64,000 bases of DNA from Roseovarius azorensis. Its GTDB lineage: Bacteria; Pseudomonadota; Alphaproteobacteria; Rhodobacterales; Rhodobacteraceae. The notes beneath the pieces are model-generated. The model worked only from the letters and a program-made list of their open reading frames with translations, did not search any database and was not told where the DNA came from. Shown here piece after piece: positions 28,359 through 37,701 of this stretch. The DNA is taken from the NCBI RefSeq assembly GCF_900109455.1, contig NZ_FOAG01000005.1:62001-126000 (forward strand), given 5' to 3'. Within the stretch, counting starts at the first letter, position 1. Each line of letters begins with the position of its first letter. A program made the translations under genes and the position numbers.

Positions 28359-29624
28359 TCAGAGCCATTCGGGGATGGTATCGCGATTTATCATTTCGTC
28401 AAAGGTCGGTCTGGCCCTGATCACGGCAAATTCACGCCCATGCACCAGAACCTCGGGGATCAGGGGCCGGGTGTTGTATTCGCTCGACATCACCGCGCCA
28501 TAGGCCCCGGCGCTGCGAAACGCCACCAGATCGCCCGCGACAAGCGGCGGCAGCATCCGCCCCCTGGCAAAGGTATCGCCCGATTCGCAGACCGGGCCGA
28601 CCACGTCGTAGGGGCGCTGCTCAACCCCCGGCGCGGCCTCGGCCACCGGCACGATATCGTGATGCGCGTCATACATCGCAGGCCGGATCAGATCGTTCAT
28701 CGCGGCATCAAGGATCAGGAAATCCCGCCCTTCGCCAGATTTCACATAAATCACCTCGCTGACCAGAATACCCGCGTTCCCGGCAATCAGCCGCCCCGGC
28801 TCGATCTCGATCTCACAGCCCAGATGCCCCAGCGTCTCGCGGATCAGCGCGCCATATTCGGTCGGCAGCGGCGGCGCCTCGTTGCTGCGCGTGTAGGGGA
28901 TGCCCAGACCGCCCCCCAGATCCAGCCGCCGGATGTCATGGCCATCCTCACGCAACTGCACAGTGAGATCCGCCACCTTCTCATAGGCCAGCCGGAAGGG
29001 CGTCAACTCGGTGAGTTGCGACCCGATATGCACGTCGATCCCCACCACCTCCAGCCCCGGCAGCCGGGCCGCCTCGGCATAGACCTCGCGGGCGCGCGCG
29101 ATCGGAATGCCAAACTTGTTCTCGCTCTTGCCGGTGGCGATCTTGGCATGGGTTCTGGCATCCACATCCGGGTTGACCCGGATGGTGATGGGCACCTGCA
29201 CCCCCATATCCAGCGCCACGGCATTCAGCGCCGCCATCTCCGGCTCGCTCTCCACGTTGAACTGCCGCACGCCGCCCTCCAGCGCCATGCGCATCTCGGC
29301 CCGCGTCTTGCCGACGCCGGAGAAAACGATCCGCTCACCCGGCACGCCTGCGGCGCGCGCGCGGGCATATTCTCCGCCCGAAACCACATCCATCCCCGCG
29401 CCCAGCGCCGCCAGCGTTTTCAGGATCGCCTGATTGCTCGCCGCCTTCATGGCATAACAGACCAGGTGATCCATTCCCGCCAGCGCCTCGTCGAACAGCC
29501 GGAAATGCCGCGTCAGCGTGGCAGTGGAATAGCAGTAGAACGGCGTGCCCACGGCGGCGACGATCTCGGCCACCGGCACATCCTCGGCACAGAGCCTGCC
29601 GTCCTGATAGAGAAAATGATCCAT
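28359..29624 (-). CDS. lysA: Diaminopimelate decarboxylase
   Basis: PLP enzyme for the last step of lysine synthesis, meso-diaminopimelate to L-lysine. The 421-residue protein has the PLP lysine at about 60 in CYAMKAASN, FSGVGKTRAEM, GIDVHIGSQLTEL, the glycine-rich LGGGLGIPY, EPGRLIAGNAG and the dimer-site Cys in GPVCESGDTF. These features separate it from arginine or ornithine decarboxylases. It follows argH and two small genes on the same strand; this pairing of argH with lysA is common in Rhodobacteraceae as I recall. Confidence 0.96.
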   Translation of the reverse strand: MDHFLYQDGRLCAEDVPVAEIVAAVGTPFYCYSTATLTRHFRLFDEALAGMDHLVCYAMKAASNQAILKTLAALGAGMDVVSGGEYARARAAGVPGERIVFSGVGKTRAEMRMALEGGVRQFNVESEPEMAALNAVALDMGVQVPITIRVNPDVDARTHAKIATGKSENKFGIPIARAREVYAEAARLPGLEVVGIDVHIGSQLTELTPFRLAYEKVADLTVQLREDGHDIRRLDLGGGLGIPYTRSNEAPPLPTEYGALIRETLGHLGCEIEIEPGRLIAGNAGILVSEVIYVKSGEGRDFLILDAAMNDLIRPAMYDAHHDIVPVAEAAPGVEQRPYDVVGPVCESGDTFARGRMLPPLVAGDLVAFRSAGAYGAVMSSEYNTRPLIPEVLVHGREFAVIRARPTFDEMINRDTIPEWL

Positions 29625-29650
29625 TCCGCCCGCCTGTCCCCGCGCTACCC

Positions 29651-29673
29651 GTTTCTTCTTGGCATAAATACCC
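29651..29673 (-). repeat. Short dispersed motif GGGTATT...AAGAAGAAAC
   Basis: A diverged minus-strand copy of the GAGTATT motif lies in the 58-bp gap between the DUF2834-like gene and lysA, again directly after a coding region. Confidence 0.45.
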
Positions 29674-29682
29674 GAATCCGCC

Positions 29683-29991
29683 CTATCCGCGCCGCGACGC
29701 CCGCAGGAAAAGATAGAGCGGCAGCCCGCAACTCACCCCGATACCGAACGTCGCCGGAATGGCGATCAGCCCCAGCCAGGCGCGCCGCTGCACCGCCTCG
29801 GCCAGCACCCAGAGCGTCAGCACCACCGCCGCGATGGTCAGATCCCAGACCAGCCCGCTTGACGCCGCATTGGCATGCCAGGCGTCGACCATGCCCATCA
29901 GGTCAAACCCGTTCTGCCCGAACCATTGCACGAAGTAATACATCGGATGGATGGCGCCCCAGACCGCCAGCGCGGCAAAGACCCATCTCAC
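29683..29991 (-). CDS. Small membrane protein, DUF2834-like
   Basis: A 102-residue protein with three or four hydrophobic helices. The first is in [24 protein letters not shown] and the second in SGLVWDLTIAAVVLTLWVLAEA. The spacing and the F(V)QWF...GFD...MVDAWHAN pattern resemble DUF2834 proteins, whose function is unknown. Translation probably starts at GTG 29991, which overlaps the stop of the upstream lipoprotein gene (GTGA). Confidence 0.75.
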   Translation of the reverse strand: MRWVFAALAVWGAIHPMYYFVQWFGQNGFDLMGMVDAWHANAASSGLVWDLTIAAVVLTLWVLAEAVQRRAWLGLIAIPATFGIGVSCGLPLYLFLRASRRG

Positions 29992-30170
29992 AGACCCACT
30001 CCCACGCCCACATTCACACCGCCGACACGCGCCCCGGCATGCACGCCGGTATGCACCCCGCCGCTGCCCGCGCTGACCGTGCCGCCAAACGTCGGACGCA
30101 CCGGCTCGCCATCGGCCCCGCACCCCGCCAGAACCGCCAGCGCGAACATCGCCAGACCCGCCCTGATCAT
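29988..30170 (-). CDS. Small lipoprotein, Gly/Val-rich
   Basis: A 60-residue predicted lipoprotein. A short positively charged start (MIRAG) is followed by a hydrophobic stretch and the lipobox LAGC at about 14-17; Cys17 would be the lipidated residue. The mature part is only 44 residues, rich in Gly and Val, ending in a repetitive [20 protein letters not shown]. Its ATG overlaps the argH stop (ATGA) and its stop overlaps the next GTG, so it is tightly coupled on both sides. No function is known to me. Confidence 0.75.
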   Translation of the reverse strand: MIRAGLAMFALAVLAGCGADGEPVRPTFGGTVSAGSGGVHTGVHAGARVGGVNVGVGVGL

Positions 30171-31558
30171 CCCAACCGCTCCTTCCACCGCGCCGCCTGC
30201 ATGCGCACCTGCGCAGGCGCCGTGCCGCCATAGCTCATCCTTGAGGCCACCGAATTATGCACCCCCAGCACATCATAGACCGAGGCATCGATTTCGCCAT
30301 GCACCGCCTGCATTTCCGCAAGGCTCAGATCCGGCAGGTCACATCCCCTGGCCTCGGCCCGCGCCACCAGCGCGCCCGTCACGTGATGCGCCTCGCGAAA
30401 CGGCATGTCGAGCACCCGCACCAGCCAGTCCGCCAGATCCGTCGCGGTCGAGAACCCGGCCCCGGCGGCGGCCTCCAGATTGGCCTTCTGCGCCACCATG
30501 TCGCGCACCATGCCCTCCATCGCGGCCAGCGCCAGCATCAGGTTGTCGGCGGCATCGAACACCTGCTCCTTGTCCTCCTGCATGTCCTTGGAATAGGCCA
30601 GCGGCAGACCCTTCATCACCATCATCAGCGCCACGTTGGCCCCGAATATCCGCCCCACCTTGGCGCGGATCAACTCGGCGGCATCGGGGTTCTTCTTCTG
30701 CGGCATGATGGATGAGCCGGTCGAGAACCGGTCGCTCAACGCCACGAACCTGAACTGCGCAGAGGACCAGATCACCAATTCCTCGGCGAACCGGCTCAGG
30801 TGCATCGCGCAGATGCCGGCGACGCTCAGAAACTCCAGCGCGAAATCCCGGTCGCTGACGGCATCCAGGCTGTTGGCGCAGGGCGCATCGAATCCCAATT
30901 CCCTCGCCGTCATCTCCCGGTCGATGGGAAAGGACGTGCCCGCCAGCGCCGCCGCCCCCAGCGGACATTCGTTCATCCGCGCCCGCGCATCACGCACCCG
31001 GCTCAGGTCACGCCCGAACATCTCGACATAGGCCATCATGTGATGCCCCCAGGTCACCGGCTGCGCGGTCTGCAGATGGGTGAAACCGGGCATCACCCAC
31101 TCTGCCCCCGCCTCGGCCTGCGCCACCAGCGCGCGCATCAGCGCCCGCAACGCCTGCTCTGCGGCATCCAGCTGGTCGCGCACCCAGAGCCGGAAATCGG
31201 TGGCCACCTGATCGTTGCGGCTCCGCCCGGTGTGCAGCCGCCCGGCAGGCGCGCCGATGATCTCCTTCAGCCGCGCCTCGACATTCATGTGAATGTCCTC
31301 CAGCGCCGTCGAAAACCGAAATTCCCCCGCCTCGATTTCTGACAAGACCGTGAACAGCCCTTCCCTCATCGCCTCGGCGTCACTATCACTGACGATACCC
31401 GTTGCCGCCAGCATCGCGGCATGGGCACGCGACCCGGCGATATCCTGCGCCGCCATCCGCCTGTCGAATCCGATCGAGGCATTGATCGCCTCCATGATCG
31501 CATCCGGCCCGGCGGCAAAGCGGCCGCCCCACATCTGGTTCGAGGTCGTGTCAGTCAT
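30167..31558 (-). CDS. argH: Argininosuccinate lyase
   Basis: Last enzyme of arginine synthesis, splitting argininosuccinate into arginine and fumarate. The 463-residue protein starts [19 protein letters not shown]. It shows [23 protein letters not shown], the catalytic His region [17 protein letters not shown] and the superfamily signature [16 protein letters not shown] prefer the ATG at 31558 to one 36 bp upstream because of family length. It is divergent from a TlpA-like gene 25 bp away and leads a minus-strand run to lysA and the TIGR02302 gene. Confidence 0.97.
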   Translation of the reverse strand: MTDTTSNQMWGGRFAAGPDAIMEAINASIGFDRRMAAQDIAGSRAHAAMLAATGIVSDSDAEAMREGLFTVLSEIEAGEFRFSTALEDIHMNVEARLKEIIGAPAGRLHTGRSRNDQVATDFRLWVRDQLDAAEQALRALMRALVAQAEAGAEWVMPGFTHLQTAQPVTWGHHMMAYVEMFGRDLSRVRDARARMNECPLGAAALAGTSFPIDREMTARELGFDAPCANSLDAVSDRDFALEFLSVAGICAMHLSRFAEELVIWSSAQFRFVALSDRFSTGSSIMPQKKNPDAAELIRAKVGRIFGANVALMMVMKGLPLAYSKDMQEDKEQVFDAADNLMLALAAMEGMVRDMVAQKANLEAAAGAGFSTATDLADWLVRVLDMPFREAHHVTGALVARAEARGCDLPDLSLAEMQAVHGEIDASVYDVLGVHNSVASRMSYGGTAPAQVRMQAARWKERLG

Positions 31559-31583
31559 CTCTGTTGGCCCTTCGGAGGGAAGT

Positions 31584-32150
31584 ATGAAACGCATTCGTCA
31601 GATCGTCCTTTATATGGCCCTTGCACTCGGTGCAAATGCTGCCCTCGCCGATACCGCAGCACTTGAGACGCTGCGCGAGGGGGACATGAAGAAACTGATG
31701 TTCCACAGCACACCCGCCCCGGCCCCGCTGACCGAATACGAACGCGACGACGGCACCACCGGCACGCTCGCCGATTATCGCGGCAAGCACATCTTGCTCA
31801 ATTTCTGGGCCACATGGTGCGCCCCCTGCCGCGCCGAAATGCCGATGCTGTCGAACCTGCAGACCGACATGCGCAGCGACGCCTTCGAGGTCGTCACCAT
31901 CGCCACGGGCCGCAACCCGCCGCCCGCGATGAAAAAGTTTCTAAACGAGATCGGCGTCGACAACCTGCCGCTCCACCGCGACCCCAAAAGCGCGCTCGCC
32001 CGCGACATGGGTGTGTTCGGCCTGCCGATCACCGTGATCATCGACCCCGAGGGCCTTGAGATCGCCCGCCTCATGGGCGACGCCCACTGGGACAGCGACA
32101 GCGCCAAGGCGATCGTTCAGGCGCTGATCGACGGGAAGGGGGAGAGTTGA
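31584..32150 (+). CDS. TlpA-like thiol:disulfide oxidoreductase
   Basis: Exported or membrane-anchored thioredoxin-fold protein of 188 residues. An N-terminal signal sequence (about 4-22, ending ANAALA) is followed by the TlpA/ResA domain. The redox motif WCAPC has Cys79 and Cys82 within [19 protein letters not shown], and the cis-Pro loop is [12 protein letters not shown]. Such proteins reduce disulfides in the periplasm, for example in cytochrome maturation. The ATG at 31584 has GGAGGGA before it. The start is divergent from argH, with only 25 bp between start codons, so the two promoters must overlap the opposing 5' ends. Confidence 0.92.
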   Translation: MKRIRQIVLYMALALGANAALADTAALETLREGDMKKLMFHSTPAPAPLTEYERDDGTTGTLADYRGKHILLNFWATWCAPCRAEMPMLSNLQTDMRSDAFEVVTIATGRNPPPAMKKFLNEIGVDNLPLHRDPKSALARDMGVFGLPITVIIDPEGLEIARLMGDAHWDSDSAKAIVQALIDGKGES

Positions 32151-32205
32151 GGGGGAGGAGTTACGGTAGACGCAGAGGGGCGGGTTTGCGGGACATTTCT
32201 GCCGT

Positions 32206-32916
32206 TCAGCGCTCCCCTCTATGCAGACGCACCCTCAAACCCGCCCACTGCTGGCAGAACTCTGTAACCCTTGTCGTTATTTCCTCGTCAGGGTTCAGCA
32301 CAAAAAACGTCCTTGGGCTGTATGCCGTTGCCCGCACTGCCAATCCCGGCATCCCGACCTCGCCCAGCCAATGATCGACCTCAGCGTCGTGGCCCCCTCG
32401 CCGCCGAGTATTGTGATGGTAGATCACTGCGCATCGACCTTGGGCCAGTTCCTTTACCTCTGCCAAGGGCATCTGCTTGCCAAACGTCGCACGTCCCCTT
32501 CGCCAATCGCCGTCATCGATGATGCCGTTGTCGGGATCTGCGAAAACTAGGTCGCAAGGGGATAGCCTTTGCATCACACGCTTGAACCATGCGGTGCGCC
32601 AAGAACGGCGTTCACGAGGCGATATCGTGCTACTGTCTACGGTCTCATCTGATGAGATCACACCCTCCAATACCGGCAACAGCGAGTTAATCGAGCGCAC
32701 CTCTTTTGTGATGTTCCGGAGATGGCTGAACAAGTCTGGGTCTAGGTGTTCGTACTGATGCGGTTCGTCGAGATAGATAATGTGCCGCCCATCCCCGTTG
32801 TGGTCCTCGTCCGGGTAACGGTACCAAGCAACGCCCAACTGTCGTCGCGGTGAGAGGGCTCTGAGTAGGCCGATCTTTACATAGTCTCCGACATCGCCAG
32901 CGTAGCGGTCCTGCAT
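32206..32916 (-). CDS. Uncharacterised protein, 236 residues, DPDNG motif
   Basis: I cannot assign a function. The preferred ATG at 32916 gives MQDRYAGDVGDYVKIGLLRAL; a TTG at 32952 would add 12 residues. Notable stretches are GVAWYRYPDEDHNGDGRHI, YLDEPHQYEHLDPDLF, CDLVFADPDNGI and AVIYHHNTRRRGGHD. The spacing of VFADPDNG and YHH recalls nucleotide- or SAM-binding alpha/beta proteins, but this is only an impression. No signal peptide or membrane helix is present. Composition is visibly less G+C-rich than the flanks, and the gene stands alone facing the TlpA-like gene, which suggests horizontal gain. I recall similar conserved hypothetical proteins with the same N-terminus in other proteobacteria. 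Confidence 0.7.
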   Translation of the reverse strand: MQDRYAGDVGDYVKIGLLRALSPRRQLGVAWYRYPDEDHNGDGRHIIYLDEPHQYEHLDPDLFSHLRNITKEVRSINSLLPVLEGVISSDETVDSSTISPRERRSWRTAWFKRVMQRLSPCDLVFADPDNGIIDDGDWRRGRATFGKQMPLAEVKELAQGRCAVIYHHNTRRRGGHDAEVDHWLGEVGMPGLAVRATAYSPRTFFVLNPDEEITTRVTEFCQQWAGLRVRLHRGER

Positions 32917-32956
32917 TGGTCTAGCTTTCTTCTTATGGCTCTGATTTTCCAACAGA

Positions 32957-33395
32957 GTATAGTCGGTTGATGCGTGTGGTGGCCACTACCGTTCAATGAC
33001 GGCAACCAAATCAGTTTTTCGCAGCATGGTTATTTGGGCGACCGCGTAGGCTCGTCCGTGATGCCGCAGCATGGAAGGCCCCTTCCTAGCTGCGGCCTGC
33101 CTGAATGTAGCTTCCGAACTCCAAGCCGCCACTCCCACCACCCACCACCCCCATTTCATCTGGCCGGAAAATACCTCGGGGGAGTCGCCGCGCAGCGCGC
33201 GACGGGGGCGGCGCCCCCATCCTCCGCCCTGCGGCAAACCGGCTGCGTACATCTCGCGTGTCCGCCCTGCACACCGCGTACGCATCACGCCCCCGCGATA
33301 CCCGCCCCAGATCCCCGCAACCCTTACCCCACCGCACGCTTGACAGCCCCTTGCACACCCTTGTGCGAACCCCTCAAAACCCCTAAAGCCAGCCC
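32957..33395. other. 439-bp intergenic region before ttcA
   Basis: No convincing gene is present. Short open frames on both strands lack ribosome-binding sites and run through repeat sequence. The middle holds the second CATCTGGCCG repeat (33157-33218). The part nearest ttcA (33300-33395) is C-rich and contains TTGACA at 33340-33345, a possible -35 element without a clear -10. The left part may include remnants of another dispersed element. Confidence 0.5.
33157..33218 (+). repeat. Intergenic repeat, CATCTGGCCG...GGGGGC family, copy 2
   Basis: Same design as the copy at 18816: head CATCTGGCCGGAAAATACCT, G-run, a different small palindrome around CGCGCAGCGCG, and a terminal GGGGGCGGCGCCCCC hairpin. 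Confidence 0.75.
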
Positions 33396-34265
33396 ATGCT
33401 AGACGAGACCGAAGAGATCCATCCGCTCTTTCACGGTGCCCCCACCAGCACCGAATTCAAGAAGCTGCGCAAGCGCATCGTCCGCCACACCCGCGAGGCG
33501 ATCGAGCAATACGGCATGGTCGAACCGGGCGGCAAATGGCTGGTTTGCCTCTCGGGCGGCAAGGACAGCTATACCCTTCTCGCCGTGCTTTACGAACTGC
33601 AATGGCGCGGCCTCCTGCCGGTCGAACTGCTCGCCTGCAATCTCGATCAGGGGCAACCCGGATTTCCCGCCACCGTCCTGCCCGAGTTCCTGAAAGAGCG
33701 CGGCGTGCCCCACCGCATCGAGTATCAGGACACCTATTCCATCGTCGTGGACAAGGTGCCCGCCGGGCGCACCTATTGCGCGCTATGTTCCCGTTTAAGA
33801 AGGGGAAATCTCTATCGCATCGCCCGCGAGGAGGGCTGCACGGCGGTCGTTCTCGGTCATCACCGCGACGACATTCTGGAGACCTTTTTCATGAACCTCT
33901 TTCACGGAGGTCGGCTGGCGACGATGCCCCCGAAACTGGTCAACGAAGAAGGCGATCTGTTCGTCTACCGCCCCCTCGCCCATGTCGCCGAGGCCGATTG
34001 CGAGCGGTTTGCCCGCGCGATGAACTACCCGATCATTCCTTGCGATCTCTGCGGCAGCCAGGACGGGCTGCAACGCCAGCAGGTCAAGCAGATCCTCGAC
34101 CGCTGGGAAGCGAATTCGCCGGGCCGCCGCCAGGTCATGTTCCGCGCCCTGATGAACGCGCGGCCCTCGCATCTACTTGATTCGGGCCTGTTCGACTTCG
34201 CCGGTCTGCGGACAAGTTCGCTCAAGCCCGAGGGAAATCCCGAAGCTCTGCCCAAACTCCGTTAA
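33396..34265 (+). CDS. ttcA: tRNA 2-thiocytidine(32) synthetase
   Basis: ATP- and Fe-S-dependent enzyme that thiolates cytidine 32 of certain tRNAs. The 289-residue protein has the PP-loop SGGKDS at about 53-58. It has the family CxxC pairs Cys128/Cys131 ([12 protein letters not shown]) and Cys216/Cys219 (PCDLCGSQ), which hold the cluster, plus [16 protein letters not shown]. Length and motifs agree with TtcA rather than TilS or MnmA. It lies 138 bp upstream of yidC; the rnpA/yidD genes common before yidC are absent here. Confidence 0.95.
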   Translation: MLDETEEIHPLFHGAPTSTEFKKLRKRIVRHTREAIEQYGMVEPGGKWLVCLSGGKDSYTLLAVLYELQWRGLLPVELLACNLDQGQPGFPATVLPEFLKERGVPHRIEYQDTYSIVVDKVPAGRTYCALCSRLRRGNLYRIAREEGCTAVVLGHHRDDILETFFMNLFHGGRLATMPPKLVNEEGDLFVYRPLAHVAEADCERFARAMNYPIIPCDLCGSQDGLQRQQVKQILDRWEANSPGRRQVMFRALMNARPSHLLDSGLFDFAGLRTSSLKPEGNPEALPKLR

Positions 34266-34403
34266 CCGATCCGCGCCGGTCTTCGCGGGTGATGGCAGCG
34301 ACAAATCCGCTTCGGCGGCGCTGAACTCCCGGAATCCGCTTGACCTTTGGGTCCGCACTCTGTTGAACCCCCCTGACATGCAACAGACAAGTGGCCATCG
34401 GCA

Positions 34404-36245
34404 ATGGATGATCAAAACAAGAACCTGATCGTTGCGACAGCACTCAGTTTTCTAGTGATCCTGGTGTGGTTCGTGGTGTTCCCGCCACCTGAGCCCACTT
34501 CGGTCGACCCCAGCGCCCCGGTCCCCACGGCCAGCGACCACCAGAGCGCCCCGCTCGCGGGCAATCCAGTGGTTGCCGACAGCGCCGCAACTGGCACGGG
34601 TCAGACCACCACAGAAGTGGACAGCGCGCCGGACGCGCCCCGGCTCACCATCGACACCCCCAGCCTCCAGGGCACGATCTCCCTCAAGGGTGGGCGGATC
34701 GACGATCTGTTCCTCAAGAACTATCGCGAAACCATCGCCGCCGATGCCGATATCGTGCGCCTGCTGGCGCCGGTCGGCAGTGCTGCGCCATATTACGCCC
34801 TCTACGGCTGGGCCCCCGGTGCGGGGCTGACGGCCGAGGGCGTGCCCGGCGCCAACACGCTCTGGCAGGTCGAGAGTGGCAGCACGCTTACCCCCGCAAG
34901 CCCCGTCACGCTGGTCTGGGACAACGGTGCGGGCCTGATTTTCCGCCGCGAGATCAGCATTGACGAGGATTTCATGTTCTCGGTGCGCCAGTCGGTCGAG
35001 AATACCGGCACAAACCCGGTCAGTCTTGCGCCCTACGGCATTCTCGCGCGACACGGGCAGCCTCACGATCTCAAGAATTTCTTTATCCTTCATGAGGGGC
35101 TGATTGGCATGGCCGACGGCACGCTCAGCGAAACCGATTATGACGATGTCGAGGAATACGCGTTCAACCCGCGCGAGGGCGCCCCGGCGGAGGTCACGCA
35201 GGTGACGGAAAACGGCTGGACCGGATTTACCGATCACTACTGGATGACCACGCTGATCCCCGCCTCGGGCGCCCCGTTCAAGGCGGTCAACAAATATGAC
35301 CCGCAGCGCGGCATCTATCAGACCGAAACCGTGCAGGCGACGCAGACCGTGGCGCCGGGCCAGATCGCCAGCGCCGAAACCCGTTTGTTTGCCGGGGCCA
35401 AGGAATGGGCCACGATCCGGCACTATCAGAACGAGGAAGGGGTCGAGCGTTTCCTCGATTCCATCGACTGGGGCTGGTTTTTCTTTCTGACCAAGCCGAT
35501 TTTTGCGGCACTGCACTGGCTCAACGCGGTTATCGGCAACATGGGTTGGTCGATCATTGCCCTGACGCTGCTGATCAAGGCTCTGGTGCTGCCGCTGGCA
35601 TATAAATCCTACGTCTCGATGGCCAAGATGAAGGAACTCCAGCCACAGATGGAAAAGATCAAGGAGATCGCGGGCGACGACCGGCAGAAACTCCAGAAAG
35701 AGATGATGGAGCTTTACAAGAAGGAAAAGGTCAATCCGGCCTCGGGCTGCCTGCCGATCCTGTTGCAGATTCCGATCTTCTTTTCGCTCTACAAGGTGAT
35801 CTTCGTCACGCTGGAACTGCGCCACGCGCCGTGGGTCGGCTGGATCCGGGATCTTTCGGCCCCCGATCCCTCGTCGATCCTGAACCTCTGGGGCGTTTTC
35901 CCCTGGGCCTCGCCAGAGCCCGGCTCGATACTCGCGCTGATCTTCATCGGTATCCTGCCGCTCGGACTCGGTATCTCGATGTGGCTCCAGCAAAAGCTGA
36001 ACCCATCGCCCACCGATCCCACGCAAAAGATGATCTTTGCCTGGATGCCCTGGGTTTTCATGTTCATGCTGGGCAGTTTCGCCAGCGGTCTCGTGCTCTA
36101 CTGGATCGCCAACAACGTGATCACATTCGCCCAGCAATATCTGATCATGCGCAGCCAGGGCTACAAACCGGATGTCTTCGGCAATATTCTGTCAAGCTTC
36201 AAGCGGGAGAAGGCAGTGCCTGAGGCACCGAAAAAGAAAAAATGA
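34404..36245 (+). CDS. yidC: Membrane protein insertase YidC
   Basis: Inner-membrane insertase and chaperone that works with or without SecYEG. The 613-residue length is that of Gram-negative YidC. It has an N-terminal signal-anchor helix (about 9-25) and a Pro/Ser/Ala linker. A large periplasmic beta-sandwich domain (about 70-345) and a conserved five-helix core follow. The core has GWSIIALTLLIKALVLPLAYKS, the coiled-coil KMKELQPQMEKIKE, NPASGCLPILLQIPIFFSLYKV and the C-terminal WMPWVFMFMLGSFASGLVLYW. The basic tail ends KKKK. Its TGA overlaps the ATG of the MOSC gene. Confidence 0.97.
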   Translation: MDDQNKNLIVATALSFLVILVWFVVFPPPEPTSVDPSAPVPTASDHQSAPLAGNPVVADSAATGTGQTTTEVDSAPDAPRLTIDTPSLQGTISLKGGRIDDLFLKNYRETIAADADIVRLLAPVGSAAPYYALYGWAPGAGLTAEGVPGANTLWQVESGSTLTPASPVTLVWDNGAGLIFRREISIDEDFMFSVRQSVENTGTNPVSLAPYGILARHGQPHDLKNFFILHEGLIGMADGTLSETDYDDVEEYAFNPREGAPAEVTQVTENGWTGFTDHYWMTTLIPASGAPFKAVNKYDPQRGIYQTETVQATQTVAPGQIASAETRLFAGAKEWATIRHYQNEEGVERFLDSIDWGWFFFLTKPIFAALHWLNAVIGNMGWSIIALTLLIKALVLPLAYKSYVSMAKMKELQPQMEKIKEIAGDDRQKLQKEMMELYKKEKVNPASGCLPILLQIPIFFSLYKVIFVTLELRHAPWVGWIRDLSAPDPSSILNLWGVFPWASPEPGSILALIFIGILPLGLGISMWLQQKLNPSPTDPTQKMIFAWMPWVFMFMLGSFASGLVLYWIANNVITFAQQYLIMRSQGYKPDVFGNILSSFKREKAVPEAPKKKK

Positions 36246-36985
36246 CAGAGGTTCGCGCCCTCTGGCGGCACCCGATCAAGGGGCATGGGCGCGAGGCGCT
36301 CACCTCGGTGTCCGTCACCGCCGGTCAGGCCATGCCCGGCGACCGCCTCTGGGCGGTCGCGCTCGAAATCGCCCGCCTGACCGAGGGCGAGTGGGGCCCC
36401 TGCGTCAACTTCTCGCGCGGCTCGAAGACCGGCACGATCATGGCGATCAATGCCCGGCTCGATGAGAGATCAGAGACCGTCACCCTTACCCACCCTGACC
36501 GCCCGGACCTATGCTTTCACCCCGATCGCGACCAGCAGGCCTTTCTCGATTGGGTGCGCCCGCTGATGCCGCCCGGAGGCACGCAACCCTTGCGCCTTTA
36601 CCGGCTTGATGAACGCGGCTTTACCGATACCGATTATCCCTCGGTCAGCCTGCTCAACCTCGCCTCCAACGCCGATCTCGCGGCCAAGATGGGGGCTGAG
36701 GTCTCGCCCCTGCGCTGGCGCTGCAACATCCATCTTGACGGACTGGCCCCCTGGGCCGAATTCGATCTCATCGGCCGGCACCTGCGCATCGGCACCGCCG
36801 AAATGACCGTGCGCGAACCGATCCGGCGCTGTCTGGCGACCACCGCCAACCCGGCAACGGGCCTGCGCGATCTTGACACGTTGGGCGCGCTCAACCGTCA
36901 CTTTGACCATCAGGATTTCGGCATCTACGCTGAGGTTGTGAAATCCGGCGAAATCGGGATCGGTGACCGGCTGGAGGTGCTCTGA
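36242..36985 (+). CDS. MOSC-domain protein
   Basis: Soluble 247-residue protein of the MOSC class (named for molybdenum-cofactor sulfurase C-terminal domain). The N-terminal beta-barrel part begins VRALWRHPIKGHGREALTSV. The C-terminal part includes LRWRCNIHLDGLAPWAEFDLIGRHLRIGTAEM and PIRRCLATTANPATGLRD. The Cys in RRCLATTANP corresponds to the conserved MOSC cysteine thought to carry sulfur. The substrate is unknown. The ATG overlaps the yidC stop and its TGA shares a base with the engB ATG, so the three genes are coupled. Confidence 0.9.
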   Translation: MTEVRALWRHPIKGHGREALTSVSVTAGQAMPGDRLWAVALEIARLTEGEWGPCVNFSRGSKTGTIMAINARLDERSETVTLTHPDRPDLCFHPDRDQQAFLDWVRPLMPPGGTQPLRLYRLDERGFTDTDYPSVSLLNLASNADLAAKMGAEVSPLRWRCNIHLDGLAPWAEFDLIGRHLRIGTAEMTVREPIRRCLATTANPATGLRDLDTLGALNRHFDHQDFGIYAEVVKSGEIGIGDRLEVL

Positions 36986-37635
36986 TGCAGCTGCGTTTCC
37001 CGCTTGCGCAAGAGCCGGATCAAGAGGCGGCAGAGCAGGGCCGCAAGCTCTTTGCCGGGCCGGTAGAGTTTCTCAAGGGCATCGTGGCGATGTCCGGCCT
37101 ACCACCTGCCGACCGGCTGGAGGTGTGCTTTGCGGGCCGCTCGAACGTCGGCAAATCCAGCCTGATCAATGCCATTACCGGTCGCAAAGCGCTGGCACGC
37201 GCCTCGAACACGCCGGGCCGAACGCAGGAAATCAACTATTTCACGCTGGGCGACAGTCGTTATCTGGTCGATCTGCCCGGCTATGGCTATGCCAATGCGC
37301 CGGTCGCCGTGGTGCAGAAATGGCAGGCCCTGCTCAGGCAGTATCTGTCGGGTCGGCAGACCCTGCGCCGCGCCTTTGTGCTGGTCGATGCCCGCCACGG
37401 GATCAAGCCGGTGGACGAGGAAATCATGCGCCTGCTGGACAGCGCGGCCGTGACCTTTCAATGCGTGCTGACCAAGACCGACAAAATCAGCACCGCGGAA
37501 CGCGAGCGCGTGCTGGCGCAGGTGCGCGAGAACCTGGCCCCCCATCCCGCCGCCTTCCCCGAACTGATCCTCACCTCCAGCGAAAAGGGCGAGGGCATCG
37601 CCACGCTGCGCGCCACCATTGCCACCCTGGAATGA
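36985..37635 (+). CDS. engB: Ribosome-biogenesis GTPase EngB (YihA/YsxC)
   Basis: Small GTPase needed for assembly of the large ribosomal subunit. The 216-residue protein has G1 GRSNVGKSS at about 51-59, G2 region SNTPGRTQEINYF, G3 DLPGYGYA at about 96-103, G4 LTKTDKIS and a G5-like TSSEKGEG. These distinguish it from Era and Der. The ATG overlaps the preceding stop (TGATG). argB follows after 66 bp. Confidence 0.96.
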   Translation: MQLRFPLAQEPDQEAAEQGRKLFAGPVEFLKGIVAMSGLPPADRLEVCFAGRSNVGKSSLINAITGRKALARASNTPGRTQEINYFTLGDSRYLVDLPGYGYANAPVAVVQKWQALLRQYLSGRQTLRRAFVLVDARHGIKPVDEEIMRLLDSAAVTFQCVLTKTDKISTAERERVLAQVRENLAPHPAAFPELILTSSEKGEGIATLRATIATLE

Positions 37636-37701
37636 TCCACACAACCCCTTGCGCGCGCGTCCGCTTGCGGGGATAAACGCGCACACACGAGGATCCCGAG
37701 G

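Noticed and set aside
28143..30233. Plus-strand open frame of 696 codons opposite lysA and neighbours
   Set aside because: Antisense to lysA with complete PLP motifs; low-complexity Arg/Pro/His product.
32974..33402. Possible small plus-strand gene in the intergenic region before ttcA
   Set aside because: No ribosome-binding site; it runs through the dispersed repeat and gives a Pro/His-rich product. Opposite-strand frames look equally artificial.
34266..34403. Possible rnpA or yidD gene before yidC
   Set aside because: The 138-bp gap is too short for either, and no frame shows their motifs.
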